Positions 22,942-32,141 of a DNA stretch of 57,817 nucleotides are shown in pieces. A program made the translations under genes and the position numbers. This DNA is from an uncultured Haliea sp. (GTDB lineage: Bacteria > Pseudomonadota > Gammaproteobacteria > Pseudomonadales > Halieaceae). How positions within the stretch are numbered: position 1 is the first letter of the stretch; every line of letters starts with the position of its first letter. The DNA lies in contig CAMYIZ010000073.1 of the NCBI GenBank assembly GCA_947258585.1, positions 1 through 57,817 of the forward strand, written 5' to 3'. The notes beneath the pieces are model-generated. The model worked only from the letters and a program-made list of their open reading frames with translations, was not told the origin of the DNA and did not search any database.

Positions 22942-23407
22942 GCGTTTGTGGGGTGGGGTTCGTTTGGGGAGAACCACCGTTCGACAAAACGCGACAGCGT
23001 TTTGCACCGGGGTCGCGCACGACCGAGCGGCGCAGTCGCGAAGCCCCGCAGCCGCAGGGCTGTCACCGCCAAAAGGGGTTTTTGGTAGTCTTATCGGTGA
23101 TATTGGAGTAGGCACTGCGGATGTTTCCGTTGTTGTCACTATCCCGTTCTACTCTTTAGGTAACCCAAATTGAAGGTTGGCCCAATTCAAGGTTAGGAGA
23201 GACCACGGGTGTTGCTCCACACGGGTTTAGCCGGTTGCCGCGGTGATCGCAGAAAGGCCAGGAAAGCAATTTTAATCTATTTAAATATATAACATGAGAC
23301 TAAACTTCTATTAAATTAGATAGCTTTTGCTTTAGGGCAAAGTACGTGCTATCTATAAAAGTAGATTTTATTCTGGTTATTATTTGCTTAAATAGATTGG
23401 TGTTATT
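22942..23407. other. Intergenic region before hipB
   Basis: There is no gene in this stretch. The left part is GC-rich and holds the second CTGTCACCGCCAA block; the right part (from about 23270) is AT-rich and holds the hipB promoter region with a long inverted repeat. The sharp change of base composition suggests a junction between DNA of different origin. Confidence 0.45.
23317..23355. promoter_or_regulatory. Inverted repeat upstream of hipBA (candidate HipB operator)
   Basis: TAGATAGC (23317-23324) and GCTATCTA (23348-23355) are perfect inverted copies separated by 23 bases, 53-91 bp before the hipB GTG. HipB-type regulators bind palindromes upstream of their own operon; this is the best candidate here. 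Confidence 0.5.
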
Positions 23408-23737
23408 GTGGATCTACAAGCTGAAATTGGCAAGACGCTGAAACAGGCGCGGACAGCGAAGGCGTTGAGCCAGGCTGCGCTAGCAAAGCTGGCGGGCGTG
23501 CCGCAGAGCCATATCTCCAAGATCGAGAACATCGGTGTTGATCTGCGTCTATCCAGTCTGACAGAACTCGCGCGGGCTCTCGATCTGGAGCTCATGCTCG
23601 TGCCGAGGAAGGTTGTTCCCGCTGTGCGGTCGCTGACTCGTCAAGCGCAGCCTGCGCCGACCAGTCTGACGAAGCTTTCGAACGCGACTGAAGAGGGTCC
23701 GCGCCCCGCCTACAGCCTGGAGGAAGACGATGGCTGA
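23408..23737 (+). CDS. hipB: HipB-like antitoxin, XRE-family repressor
   Basis: The 109-residue protein has an XRE helix-turn-helix in its first 70 residues: EIGKTLKQARTAKALSQAALAKLAGVPQSHISKIE, then LTELARALDLELMLVPRK. This is the HipB form (LELMLVP strand). A Pro/Thr-rich tail follows and ends YSLEEDDG. The GTG start at 23408 is the only one that keeps the whole HTH. The end overlaps hipA by 8 bp. It binds the operon operator and neutralises HipA. Confidence 0.85.
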   Translation: MDLQAEIGKTLKQARTAKALSQAALAKLAGVPQSHISKIENIGVDLRLSSLTELARALDLELMLVPRKVVPAVRSLTRQAQPAPTSLTKLSNATEEGPRPAYSLEEDDG

Positions 23738-24962
23738 TGTCTCCGTCCTCGAGGTGTTGCTCTACGGTGAGACCATCGGAACGCTGACGCGCGTCGCGGG
23801 TGACCGGAATCTGTTTGCATTCAATGAGGCCTACATAGACAACGTGGATCGTCCAGTTCTTGGATTGGCCTTCAAAGACCAGTTCGGAGAGTTGATCACG
23901 GACCACCGGACAACGCAGACCCGACTCATGCCATTCTTCTCCAACTTGCTACCGGAGGGAAGGCTTCGGGACTATCTCGCGGAGCGCGCCGGTGTGAATC
24001 CAGAGCGGGAATTTTCCCTGCTCTGGGTACTTGGACGAGACCTGCCCGGTGCCGTCACCGTCCGTCCGGCAGATGGTGAGGCCTGGCCGCCCGATGCTGG
24101 CCGGGCACTTGATGACGAAGAGCGTGCCGCACGCGAGGCTCGCGCAATGCGATTCTCACTGGCCGGCGTGCAGCTAAAATTTTCCGCCGTGACTGACGCG
24201 ACCGGCGGTCTCACCATTCCCGCATCGGGGGCCGGTGGTTCATGGATCATCAAATTTCCGTCCGAAAAGTACAATGGTGTGCCCGAGAATGAATACTCGA
24301 TGATGACACTTGCACGCCTGGTCGGCATGAACGTGCCGGCCGTAGAGCTCATCAATACCGAATCTATCGCCGGTGTGCCCAACGAGTTGGCGTCACTGGA
24401 AGGCCAAGCACTGGCCATCGAGCGGTTCGACCGATTGAGCGACGGGACCGCCGTCCATATTGAGGATTTTGCGCAAATCTTCGGGATCTATCCGGCTGAT
24501 AAATACAAGAGAGCTAGCGCCGTGAATATTGCGCGGGTCATTGCAACGGAAAGCGACGATGACGACGTGCGGGAGTTCGTCCGGAGACTGACCTTCAATA
24601 CGCTGATCGGCAATGCGGACATGCATGTGAAGAATTGGTCCGTCTATTACCCGGACCGACAGACGGCTCGGCTCGCACCAGCCTATGATTTCGTGTCCAC
24701 GATCGCTTACCCCGGCCTCGATGATAAGCAAGCCGCGCTGAAATTCAGTCGCACCAAGCGCTTCGATGCGTTCGACGTGGATGAGCTTGAGCATCTTGCC
24801 GGCCGGGCAGGGCTCCCAGCCAAAATGGTCGTCGATACGGCGAAGGCGACAGTCGAGGCATTTCGGCAGGTCTGGGGCGCGGAGCACAAGCACCTACCAT
24901 TGCATCGTGATGTGATCGCTGCAATCAAACGGCAACTGGGCCGCGTGCCTCTGTCTTCATGA
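23730..24962 (+). CDS. hipA: HipA-like serine/threonine kinase toxin
   Basis: The 410-residue protein has the HipA N-terminal domain (VLLYGETIGTLTR...FSNLLPEGRLRDYLAERAG) and the kinase-like core: SLAGVQLKFSA (P-loop region), ALAIERFDR, then catalytic GNADMHVKNWS and the metal-binding APAYDFVST. All key residues are present (D in GNADMHVKN, D in AYDFV). HipA of E. coli phosphorylates glutamyl-tRNA synthetase and induces persistence; the target here may differ. With hipB and parDE this segment has two toxin-antitoxin modules within 3 kb flanking the tRNA-Lys scar. Confidence 0.88.
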   Translation: MADVSVLEVLLYGETIGTLTRVAGDRNLFAFNEAYIDNVDRPVLGLAFKDQFGELITDHRTTQTRLMPFFSNLLPEGRLRDYLAERAGVNPEREFSLLWVLGRDLPGAVTVRPADGEAWPPDAGRALDDEERAAREARAMRFSLAGVQLKFSAVTDATGGLTIPASGAGGSWIIKFPSEKYNGVPENEYSMMTLARLVGMNVPAVELINTESIAGVPNELASLEGQALAIERFDRLSDGTAVHIEDFAQIFGIYPADKYKRASAVNIARVIATESDDDDVREFVRRLTFNTLIGNADMHVKNWSVYYPDRQTARLAPAYDFVSTIAYPGLDDKQAALKFSRTKRFDAFDVDELEHLAGRAGLPAKMVVDTAKATVEAFRQVWGAEHKHLPLHRDVIAAIKRQLGRVPLSS

Positions 24963-25665
24963 TGACCCGAAGTGCTATTTTATGGCGTCTCGTTTGGTAA
25001 AAAATCCTGAATCGAAATATTTTAGTAGGGGTGGTTCACTTATGCATCGAGACCTCGGGCGTGAGGCAGAGAGTTACTTCGCGACGCTTTGCTCGCATGC
25101 AGGTACCAGCACCCTTGCCAGAACGGCGATGGCGTGCGCTGATTCATAGAGCTGTTGAAGGAGTCGGGTTGAGCGCCAGTCAAATAATATGATTTATCTA
25201 TGGCTATCTATAAATATAATCGCTTTTTATAAAGGTTTTTTGGCGCCTATAGTAGAAGTAACAGATCAAAATTTTAAACATACGCGCTTTCACTGCCGAC
25301 AGCTGTTCGCTCACATGGTCTATGCGTCCTCGCGCCCCGGGCGTGAGCGCTGGGAAATTTCACGTAGCGAGGGTTTCGCGGCGGCAGAAAATGTGGTGCT
25401 GTCGACCCGCAACGGTACCCATCTCGTCACTAAATCGGGTCTTCCTGCATCGCCGACAACAATGATGAGACGGATGGCAGAGAACGTGAGGCGGGGCTGA
25501 CCCTGCAAAAGGCTCAGTAATCCGGCTCGTGGATATGCTACCTGGTGGCGATTAACCCATGCACCTGTGGCGGATTGTTGGCGATGAGATCTGTCGCATT
25601 GTTCTTGTTCTCACCGAAGCAGTGGCCGATCAGTACAACGGCAGAGACTTACCGGAGGTTCAACC
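24963..25665. other. Gene-poor region with possible remnants
   Basis: No complete gene is supported in these 700 bp. A 35-codon frame at about 25042-25149 (MHRDLGREAESYFATLCSHAG) looks like the start of a DUF4365-type protein that has lost its remainder. The frame 25189-25500 contains a protein-like stretch (LFAHMVYASSRPGRERWEI, then FAAAENVVLSTRNGTH) without a recognised family. Both are read as debris between the hipBA module and the glutathione S-transferase gene. Confidence 0.35.
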
Positions 25666-26352
25666 ATGACGGACATTACGCTTTACGCCGCTCCGGGCTC
25701 CTGCTCGCGAGTAACGTGCATCGCACTTGAGGAAATCGGACTACCCTTCGAATACCGCCCTATCGTGTTTATGAACGGCGAGCATAAGGCCCCGGATTAC
25801 AAGAGGCTGAACCCCAAGGGAAAAGTCCCCTGCCTGGTGATCGATGGCGAGCCGCTGACCGAAAACGTCGCCATCCTCGGCTACCTGAACTCGCGGTTTC
25901 CTGATGCAGTTCTGCTCCCACCTGTAGCGAATGAAATGGAGCACATGCGACAGATTGCCGATCTTTGTTTTTGTGCCGCAACGCTGCACCCGATAGTCAC
26001 CCGTATTCGCATACCCCAGTTCTTCGCTGCGCCGGATGCGGCTCGGAGTGTATTTGACGCGGGCTGCGAAGCGATGCGTGAGTATTTTCAGCTTGTCGAA
26101 GATCGCCTTGCCCGCGACCTGTGGTGGTACGGCGACACCTGGAGTGCGATGGATGGCTATCTCAACTGGATTTTTTGGCGGGTGGAAGGCGCGAGTTTTC
26201 CCACCGCCGACTACCCTCGTTTCAGCGACCATGCGTTGCGTGTGGAACAGCGACCGGCAGTGCAGCGTGCGCTGGTACGGGAACAGGCAGCCCAGGCCGA
26301 GCTGGAATCAAAGGGGTGGGCATTCAAACCCCCGCCTCTGCCAGATGCCTAA
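25666..26352 (+). CDS. Glutathione S-transferase family protein
   Basis: The 228-residue protein has a thioredoxin-like N-terminal domain (ITLYAAPGSCSRVTCIALEEIGLPFEYRPI, NPKGKVPCLVIDGEPLTENVAILGYL) and a helical C-terminal domain. Ser/Cys in APGSCSR is at the catalytic position of beta-class and related GSTs, and ENVAILGYL matches the gamma-glutamyl-binding ESxAI motif with Asn in place of Ser. A GGAGG site lies before the ATG. It is monocistronic. The substrate is unknown; detoxification of electrophiles is the family role. Confidence 0.85.
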   Translation: MTDITLYAAPGSCSRVTCIALEEIGLPFEYRPIVFMNGEHKAPDYKRLNPKGKVPCLVIDGEPLTENVAILGYLNSRFPDAVLLPPVANEMEHMRQIADLCFCAATLHPIVTRIRIPQFFAAPDAARSVFDAGCEAMREYFQLVEDRLARDLWWYGDTWSAMDGYLNWIFWRVEGASFPTADYPRFSDHALRVEQRPAVQRALVREQAAQAELESKGWAFKPPPLPDA

Positions 26353-26439
26353 GCTGCGACTAAGGGTACATTGTCGTAGACGACGGTAACAAATCGGGGT
26401 GATGAAGCGGGTTCCGATAAAACCTGTACAAGGCATACA

Positions 26440-27240
26440 TTGGAGAGAAAACTGAGCGGTATCGTTTCTGATCAGCTGAATCCGAACAGAGCATCTACAA
26501 TGCAGGGCATCGTACTTATGCTTGCCGCTGTGTTGCCGCTGTGTTGCCGCTGTGTTGCCGGTAATGGCGGTGGTGTCTTTGGTCCTGGTGTTGCCTCTGC
26601 TGTTGGAGGAGTTCGCTGGTGTTGGAGGCAGTGAGTTTCTTGTCCCTATTGCTATTACGGCTCCCGCGCTTTGTGTGGCCATTTTTTCGCCGCTGGCCGG
26701 CTGGATGTCGGATAGACTCGGGCGCAAGAACCTGTTGCTCTTTGCGTTCATTGTCTACGCGGCGATAGGCGTGCTGCCCTATTTCCTCTCGTATATAAGA
26801 CATATTATTGCGTCAAGAATTCTACTGGGCGTGGATGAGGCGACCATCATGACGCTTGCTACCGCCCTGATTGGTGATTATTTCGATGGCGAGCGCCGCG
26901 AAAGGTGGGTCGCGATACAAGTGGGAGTTGCCAGCATTTCGGCTTGAGTCTCAGCGGAAGTCTCTACGTCAGTGTGGTCGGTGCTGTATGTGCAAGTCTG
27001 GGAGTAGGACTCATGTTGCCCACACTATTGGCTTGGGCTATGGGAATTTTGCCTACGGTTTATCGCGAACGTGGCACCGGGCTGTGGACAGACAGCTTCC
27101 TGACGCCACCCGCAAACTTTGGTAATAGTTGCGCCCCGGGCGCAATACCGGGCGGCCTAAAAAATAATCTACCTCTTTTGCAGCTGCGGTGTCTGCGATA
27201 GCTCGGCATATTGAGGACGGTGCCGATTGCTTGACCGGTC
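26440..27240 (+). pseudogene. MFS transporter pseudogene
   Basis: Frames in succession show MFS pieces: MQGIVLMLAAVLP, then in another frame AIFSPLAGWMSDRLGRKNLLLFAFIVYAA and ILLGVDEATIMTLATALIGDYFDGERRERW (N-terminal half), a stop at 26945, then LPTLLAWAMGILPTVYRERGTGLWT and a GGLKN end (C-terminal part). An in-frame 11-bp unit repeated three times (26524-26556) adds 22 bp and shifts the frame. The sequence between the halves is too short for twelve helices, so a deletion is likely as well. There is no plausible full product. Confidence 0.8.
26524..26560 (+). repeat. 11-bp tandem repeat inside the MFS pseudogene
   Basis: GCCGCTGTGTT is present three times in a row, followed by a partial GCCG. 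Removing two units restores a continuous MFS reading frame (MLAAVLPVMAVVSLVLVLP), which shows the expansion happened within the gene, probably by slippage. Confidence 0.85.
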
Positions 27241-27456
27241 TGTAGTGACATGGGTACAGGCTATGATGACGGGGTGGGGCTCGCCGAAGAGGACCTTGTA
27301 CCGCCGCAAGCACTATCGGAGACTCTCGCCGCCAACCTCAGGCCGCAGTCGTAGCAGCGAAACCGGGGAAATCCCCAGAAAAACCTTGCAACCTGTCTGG
27401 CAGAAGTGCATTACTCCTTAATCGAAAGCTCGCCGTACGTGATGGAGGACGCGGCC

Positions 27457-30345
27457 ATGACAACTCAATTCTCTTTACTGCGGCACTTGCTGGTGCCCAG
27501 CACCGCGGCACTGGTGTTCGCTACGCTTACTGCCAACGCGCAGCCCGATCCATTTCCCACCATTAATCTACCCGCTGCGGTCAATGGTTCTGCCGCCGTG
27601 AGAGCCCTGGGTAATACACTGCCCGCTGTCGCCAGGTCGTACGGCATGACGACGGCAGAATTTGCCCGCAACCTGCGGGAAGACCCCTCGCTCTGGATAG
27701 ACCGACAGGGCAGGGCGCTGTACATCGATACGGGTCTCGCGGAAACCGGTACGGACGCTACTGACACCTTGCAGACCGCTCCCTATCCCCTGTCTGAAAC
27801 CTTCAATCTGCAGAGCAAGCCCGATGCGCCCAGGGTGATCTATCTCGATTTCAATGGGCATGTGACCACAGGCACCGCCTGGAACAACAGCTACGGCGAG
27901 CCGATCGTTTCGCCCGCCTATGATACGGACGGCAACACGGAATTTTTCAGCGATGCGGAGTTGCGGGCCATTCAGGCAATGTGGCGACAGGTCTCGGAGG
28001 ACTATGCGCCGTTCGATGTGAACGTCACGACGCGCGACCCGGGCGATGCCGCCATTGCCCGCTCTGGCAGTGGGGACGCGTTCTTCGGCACCCGGGTCAT
28101 TATCACCCGTGACAATTTTGCGGCCTGTGGCTGTGGCGGTTTCGCCTACCTCGGTGCCTTCGATGATACCAACGAGTTATTGAAGCCGGCCTTTGTCTTC
28201 AATACCGGTGTGGTCGGCGCGGGTGAGGCCATTTCGCATGAGGTGGGGCACAACTTCAATCTGACCCACGACGGTGTCTCGGGTGGCGCCAGCTATTACA
28301 CGGGCCATGGCTCCGGCGCCACTGGCTGGGCGCCCATTATGGGTGTCGGTTACAGTAAATCTCTGGTGCAGTGGAGTGCGGGCGAGTACGCCGGTGCGAA
28401 CAATACGCAGGACGATCTTCAGCGGATACAGGTTTACGGTGGTCCGCTGCGTCCCGATGACTATCCTGACTCGGCGGCGTCTGCCGCCGGCCTTGCGCCG
28501 ACCAGTGACGGTGTCAGGGCCAGTTTCGAAGTCGCGGGCCTGATCGGCACGCGAGACGATGTCGATGTCTTCCAGCTGTTCGCAGGCACCGGCAGCTTCG
28601 AGTTGATCGCCACCCCCACACCCGTTGCCCCCAACCTCGATATCGAGCTCAGCCTGTTCGATGCCGGCGGGAACCTCGTGGCCCTGAGCAACCCGGAATC
28701 CGGCTTGTCCGCCTCGCTGTCCGGCTTTCTGTCCGCGGGTGAATACACGGTCCGTATCCAGGGTGTCGGCAAGGGCGATCCCGCAGGCACTGGTTACAGC
28801 GACTACGCGAGCCTTGGGCGCTACACGCTGAGCGGCGATGTGGCTGATGCCGGCGGCCTGGTGCCGCCCCAGGCCGTCGCGACGGCGCCTGACTTCGTCG
28901 GCGGCCCGGCGCCCCTCTATGTCGGGTTCGATGCATCGGCCTCAGTGGGCGCCGTTGCCTGGCATTGGGATTTTGGCGATGGTTTTGCGGCCGACGGTGA
29001 GCTTGTGAACCACAGCTATGATCGACCCGGCACCTATGCAGTGCAACTCACCGTGCTCAGCGTAGATGGCCTCAGCGATAACGATACCCTGTCATTGGAG
29101 GTCGATAATCTTCCACCCGTGGCACGCGCCACCTCGGACACGACTGCCGGCACGGCTCCGCTCATCGTGTCCTTCGATGGCAGTGGTTCCTATGATCCCG
29201 ACACCGGTGGCCAGGTCGTTGGCTACGCCTGGGATTTCGGTGATGGCTCGACAGCCACGGGTGCCCAGGTCCAGCATACCTACGCCACGGCCGGGAGTTT
29301 CAGTGCCGTTTTGAGCGTGGTCGATGATCTCGGCGGAGAGTCGACGGATGTGATCAATCTGGAGATTGCAGCGCCACCGTATATCGACCAGTTTGCCACC
29401 GCCGATCTGCCTGGTGCCGGCTCGATAGCCGGGGATTACCGCCTTACGACCACCATTGATGGCACGACACAGACAATTACTGAGCGTGAATCGGGCGGCA
29501 AGCCCGCATTGCGCCACAGCTATCTGGAGCACAGCTGGCAGTTTACTGTGGCGCCCGGGTCAGATGTCACGCTGTTTGTCGATGGTGCGGCAAGCGCTTC
29601 AACCGATGGCGACGTATTCGAGTGGTACGCCGCGTTCAACGGCGGCCCCGCAACCAGGCTGCCGATCGTGCTGAGCGGCGGCCCTGCCTCGCTTGCCGCG
29701 GCGCTGCCATCCACGGGTGGTGAGCTGCGGCTGACAGTGAAAGACACGGATCGCTCGGTGGGGCGGCGAGATCTGGACTGGGTCGCTATCGATGCGCTGC
29801 GCGTGCGCTCCGTCAGCGATGATGGTAGTGCGGGTACCGCGCCGGCGGCGCCTGCCCTGTTGGCGGCGGAGGCCCTGTCATCCACCGAAGTGGAACTGAC
29901 GTGGGAGGATCGTTCCGACGATGAATACGGATTCCGCATTCGACGCTCAACGGCGGGTGGCGCCTGGCAGTCCGCCGGCAATGTGGGGGCGGGTGAAACG
30001 GTGTTTGTCGACCGCGACCTGCTCCCGGATACCGGCTATGACTACGCAGTGGTGGCATTCAACGCGACTGGCGAGAGCGCGGAGGCGACTGCCAGCGTGA
30101 CAACCCTGGCGGCATCGTCTATCGAGTTGACGGCGAACGGCTACAAGGTCAAAGGTGAAAAGACGGTAGACCTGAACTGGCAGGGCCTGTCCTCCGGTAC
30201 CCTGCTTCGCAACGGCGTGCCGGTATTCTCCATCAATGGCGAAACCGGATACGTGGATTCGCTTGGCAAGGGTGGCGGCAGCTACAGCTATCAGGTCTGT
30301 GATGACAGTGGTGACTGCTCCAACGAGGTCACGATCGTTTTCTGA
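27457..30345 (+). CDS. Secreted zinc metalloprotease with PPC, two PKD and Fn3 domains
   Basis: The 962-residue protein has a signal peptide (ending TANAQ), a propeptide-like region and a metzincin-type catalytic domain with HEVGHNFNLTH (H261, E262, H265, H271) and a likely Met-turn in WAPIMGVGYS. A PPC-like beta domain follows (about residues 340-455). Then come two PKD domains (WHWDFGDG and YAWDFGDGS), a beta domain and a fibronectin type III domain (VELTWEDRSDDEYGFRIRR). The ATG at 27457 is chosen for GGAGGA 7 bases upstream and the signal peptide. It probably degrades external protein and may feed the peptide cluster downstream. It is transcribed alone; a hairpin follows. Confidence 0.85.
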   Translation: MTTQFSLLRHLLVPSTAALVFATLTANAQPDPFPTINLPAAVNGSAAVRALGNTLPAVARSYGMTTAEFARNLREDPSLWIDRQGRALYIDTGLAETGTDATDTLQTAPYPLSETFNLQSKPDAPRVIYLDFNGHVTTGTAWNNSYGEPIVSPAYDTDGNTEFFSDAELRAIQAMWRQVSEDYAPFDVNVTTRDPGDAAIARSGSGDAFFGTRVIITRDNFAACGCGGFAYLGAFDDTNELLKPAFVFNTGVVGAGEAISHEVGHNFNLTHDGVSGGASYYTGHGSGATGWAPIMGVGYSKSLVQWSAGEYAGANNTQDDLQRIQVYGGPLRPDDYPDSAASAAGLAPTSDGVRASFEVAGLIGTRDDVDVFQLFAGTGSFELIATPTPVAPNLDIELSLFDAGGNLVALSNPESGLSASLSGFLSAGEYTVRIQGVGKGDPAGTGYSDYASLGRYTLSGDVADAGGLVPPQAVATAPDFVGGPAPLYVGFDASASVGAVAWHWDFGDGFAADGELVNHSYDRPGTYAVQLTVLSVDGLSDNDTLSLEVDNLPPVARATSDTTAGTAPLIVSFDGSGSYDPDTGGQVVGYAWDFGDGSTATGAQVQHTYATAGSFSAVLSVVDDLGGESTDVINLEIAAPPYIDQFATADLPGAGSIAGDYRLTTTIDGTTQTITERESGGKPALRHSYLEHSWQFTVAPGSDVTLFVDGAASASTDGDVFEWYAAFNGGPATRLPIVLSGGPASLAAALPSTGGELRLTVKDTDRSVGRRDLDWVAIDALRVRSVSDDGSAGTAPAAPALLAAEALSSTEVELTWEDRSDDEYGFRIRRSTAGGAWQSAGNVGAGETVFVDRDLLPDTGYDYAVVAFNATGESAEATASVTTLAASSIELTANGYKVKGEKTVDLNWQGLSSGTLLRNGVPVFSINGETGYVDSLGKGGGSYSYQVCDDSGDCSNEVTIVF

Positions 30346-30360
30346 GGGAGTGAGAGGATC

Positions 30361-30395
30361 GGATCCGACAACGGTCATTGAGGGTTGTCGGATCC
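30361..30395. terminator. Long hairpin after the protease gene
   Basis: GGATCCGACAAC (30361-30372) and GTTGTCGGATCC (30384-30395) form a perfect 12-bp stem with an 11-base loop, 15 bp after the protease stop. There is no T-run, so it may be a Rho-type end or an RNA-stabilising element rather than an intrinsic terminator. Confidence 0.45.
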
Positions 30396-30465
30396 TCCAG
30401 AATGACGCTCATTCCCGCCAGGCATTAACCTGGGCCGGAACTTCGGCCCCGGGCAGTCAACCCGG

Positions 30466-31899
30466 CTAAGTGTCCGGGGTGCCCGACGGGCTGGCGTACT
30501 GGTCATTCAGCGACTGCACAAAGTCGTCGGCTTCCGCCAGTACCTTTTCCAGCTTGCGTCGCTGCAGTGGTCCCCAGCCGCGTGGCGAAGCGCTGGCCAG
30601 CGAGCTCCACCAGGCCTTGATGTTCCAGCCAAAAGCCCGTTCCGTTGCCTTGCGGTCCCGGTCCGGCGCCTCACTGCGCTGCAAGCTGCGCAGCACACTG
30701 CGGCCCGCCAGTTCACGCAGCTTGCTGTGCACAACCAGAACCAGCATCGCGGCGATCAGCAGTACGGCAAGCTGGAATTCAATGTCCAGCCGGGCGAACG
30801 GCATCAGGTAGAAGCCCTCCCAGTGGCCCCCCTGCCAACTCCACCACAACAGCAGCCCTGCCAGCAGCGTGAATACCGAGCCGCTGAGCCACAGGGTGCG
30901 GCGGCGCCAGCTGCGACGGGCAGCGGTCAGCCGGGGGACCAGTACATCGCGAATATGCTTGGCGGTTTTTTCCAGTACCCCAACCACCCGATAGGCGCGC
31001 TCCACCTCGACTAGACGGATGCGCGCTTCGATATCGTTCAGATCCTCGTCCCGCTTGCGCTCCAGGCGTTCCTTCACCTGTGGATCATCGACCTGGAGCG
31101 TCACATCGCGGGCATAAATGCGATAGAAGCGGCCCGCGGTCAGGCCCTGCTGGGCCAGGGCTCGCTGCCAGGCCGCGACCACTTCCTCCGGGTTGTCTTC
31201 CCGCGCGGTATTGTCGATCTGGTTCAGAATGTAGAGGAACTTGGTGGAGTCCGGACGCTGTACGGTATTGCCCACGAGGTGCTTGAGGGTGTCGGCCATC
31301 GCCCCCGGCTCTGGGTGGCGCGCATCGAAAAAAACCAGCACCAGGTCGGACAGGTCGATGATGTGGTCGGTAATCAGCAGGGTCGAGTTGCGCTGCATGT
31401 CGGCGTCGAAGCCGGGCGAGTCGATGAATATCTTGCCGCGCAGGGACTCCGCAGGCACGGTCTTCAGCTGCAGGTAGGAGTCCACACGGCGACCCTCGCC
31501 CGCGGCCACTGCGTCGATGTCGCGGCTGATCTGGTAGAACGGAAATCGCGGGTCGCTGTCCAGCGCCAGCCCCGGCAGTGAGGTCGAGTCAGCACCGGTG
31601 CCAAAGCAGATCACGGTAAACTTGTCGTCCACGGCCTGATTGCCGGTGCGCTGGAGCTCCTGGCCCACGTACTGGTTCATGAAGGTGGATTTGCCGGCGG
31701 AGTAGGTACCCAGTACCGAGATCACCGGCCACCAGGAGACCTGGGTGGCATAGGACTCATCGGGCTCCATCATGCCGAGCTTGCGGGCGATCCGGTCCAG
31801 TTTCTGGAAGCTCTTGACGCAGCCCGCGAGGACCGGGTTTTCCTGCTTGAGGTGTTGCTCCAGGCGCTTGATCCGCTCCTGCGTCACACTTTTTGCCAT
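30466..31899 (-). CDS. Dynamin-like GTPase with C-terminal membrane helices
   Basis: The 477-residue protein has a dynamin-type G domain: P-loop GTYSAGKST (64-72), G3 DSPGFD and G4-like NQID, with switch residues in DDKFTVICFG. Two hydrophobic segments near residues 345-365 and 385-405 (TLWLSGSVFTLLAGLLLWWSW, FQLAVLLIAAMLVLVV) anchor it in the membrane; coiled regions lie before and after. Start 31899 is used; the upstream frame lacks family features. Bacterial dynamin-like proteins remodel membranes or protect them under stress. No partner gene is adjacent, which is unusual because many bacterial dynamins come in pairs. Confidence 0.8.
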   Translation of the reverse strand: MAKSVTQERIKRLEQHLKQENPVLAGCVKSFQKLDRIARKLGMMEPDESYATQVSWWPVISVLGTYSAGKSTFMNQYVGQELQRTGNQAVDDKFTVICFGTGADSTSLPGLALDSDPRFPFYQISRDIDAVAAGEGRRVDSYLQLKTVPAESLRGKIFIDSPGFDADMQRNSTLLITDHIIDLSDLVLVFFDARHPEPGAMADTLKHLVGNTVQRPDSTKFLYILNQIDNTAREDNPEEVVAAWQRALAQQGLTAGRFYRIYARDVTLQVDDPQVKERLERKRDEDLNDIEARIRLVEVERAYRVVGVLEKTAKHIRDVLVPRLTAARRSWRRRTLWLSGSVFTLLAGLLLWWSWQGGHWEGFYLMPFARLDIEFQLAVLLIAAMLVLVVHSKLRELAGRSVLRSLQRSEAPDRDRKATERAFGWNIKAWWSSLASASPRGWGPLQRRKLEKVLAEADDFVQSLNDQYASPSGTPDT

Positions 31900-32141
31900 C
31901 GTGGCTCTCCGCAGTGAATACCCCTTCACTATAGAGGCGCACCCTTGCCAAGCGCAAACACCACCGGCCCGCATCCCATCCGTGCCTGCAGGGTCGGGCC
32001 CAACACCGCGGAGATACCAGCTATTTGTACTCTCCGGCTGCACCTTCGATGTCGCCGCCAGTTGGGGTGGTGCGGGCATGGAAAACCGGGATACAGTCCG
32101 AATATTAATAAACATAATTTAAATTCAAGGAGCTTCACCCC

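Noticed and set aside
22836-23072. Leftward ORF containing GRAGFEPATN
   Set aside because: This is a translation of the antisense of the tRNA remnant, a familiar annotation artefact.
25189-25500. ORF of 103 aa before the glutathione S-transferase
   Set aside because: Part looks protein-like but start, ribosome site and family are missing. It is mentioned only as possible debris.
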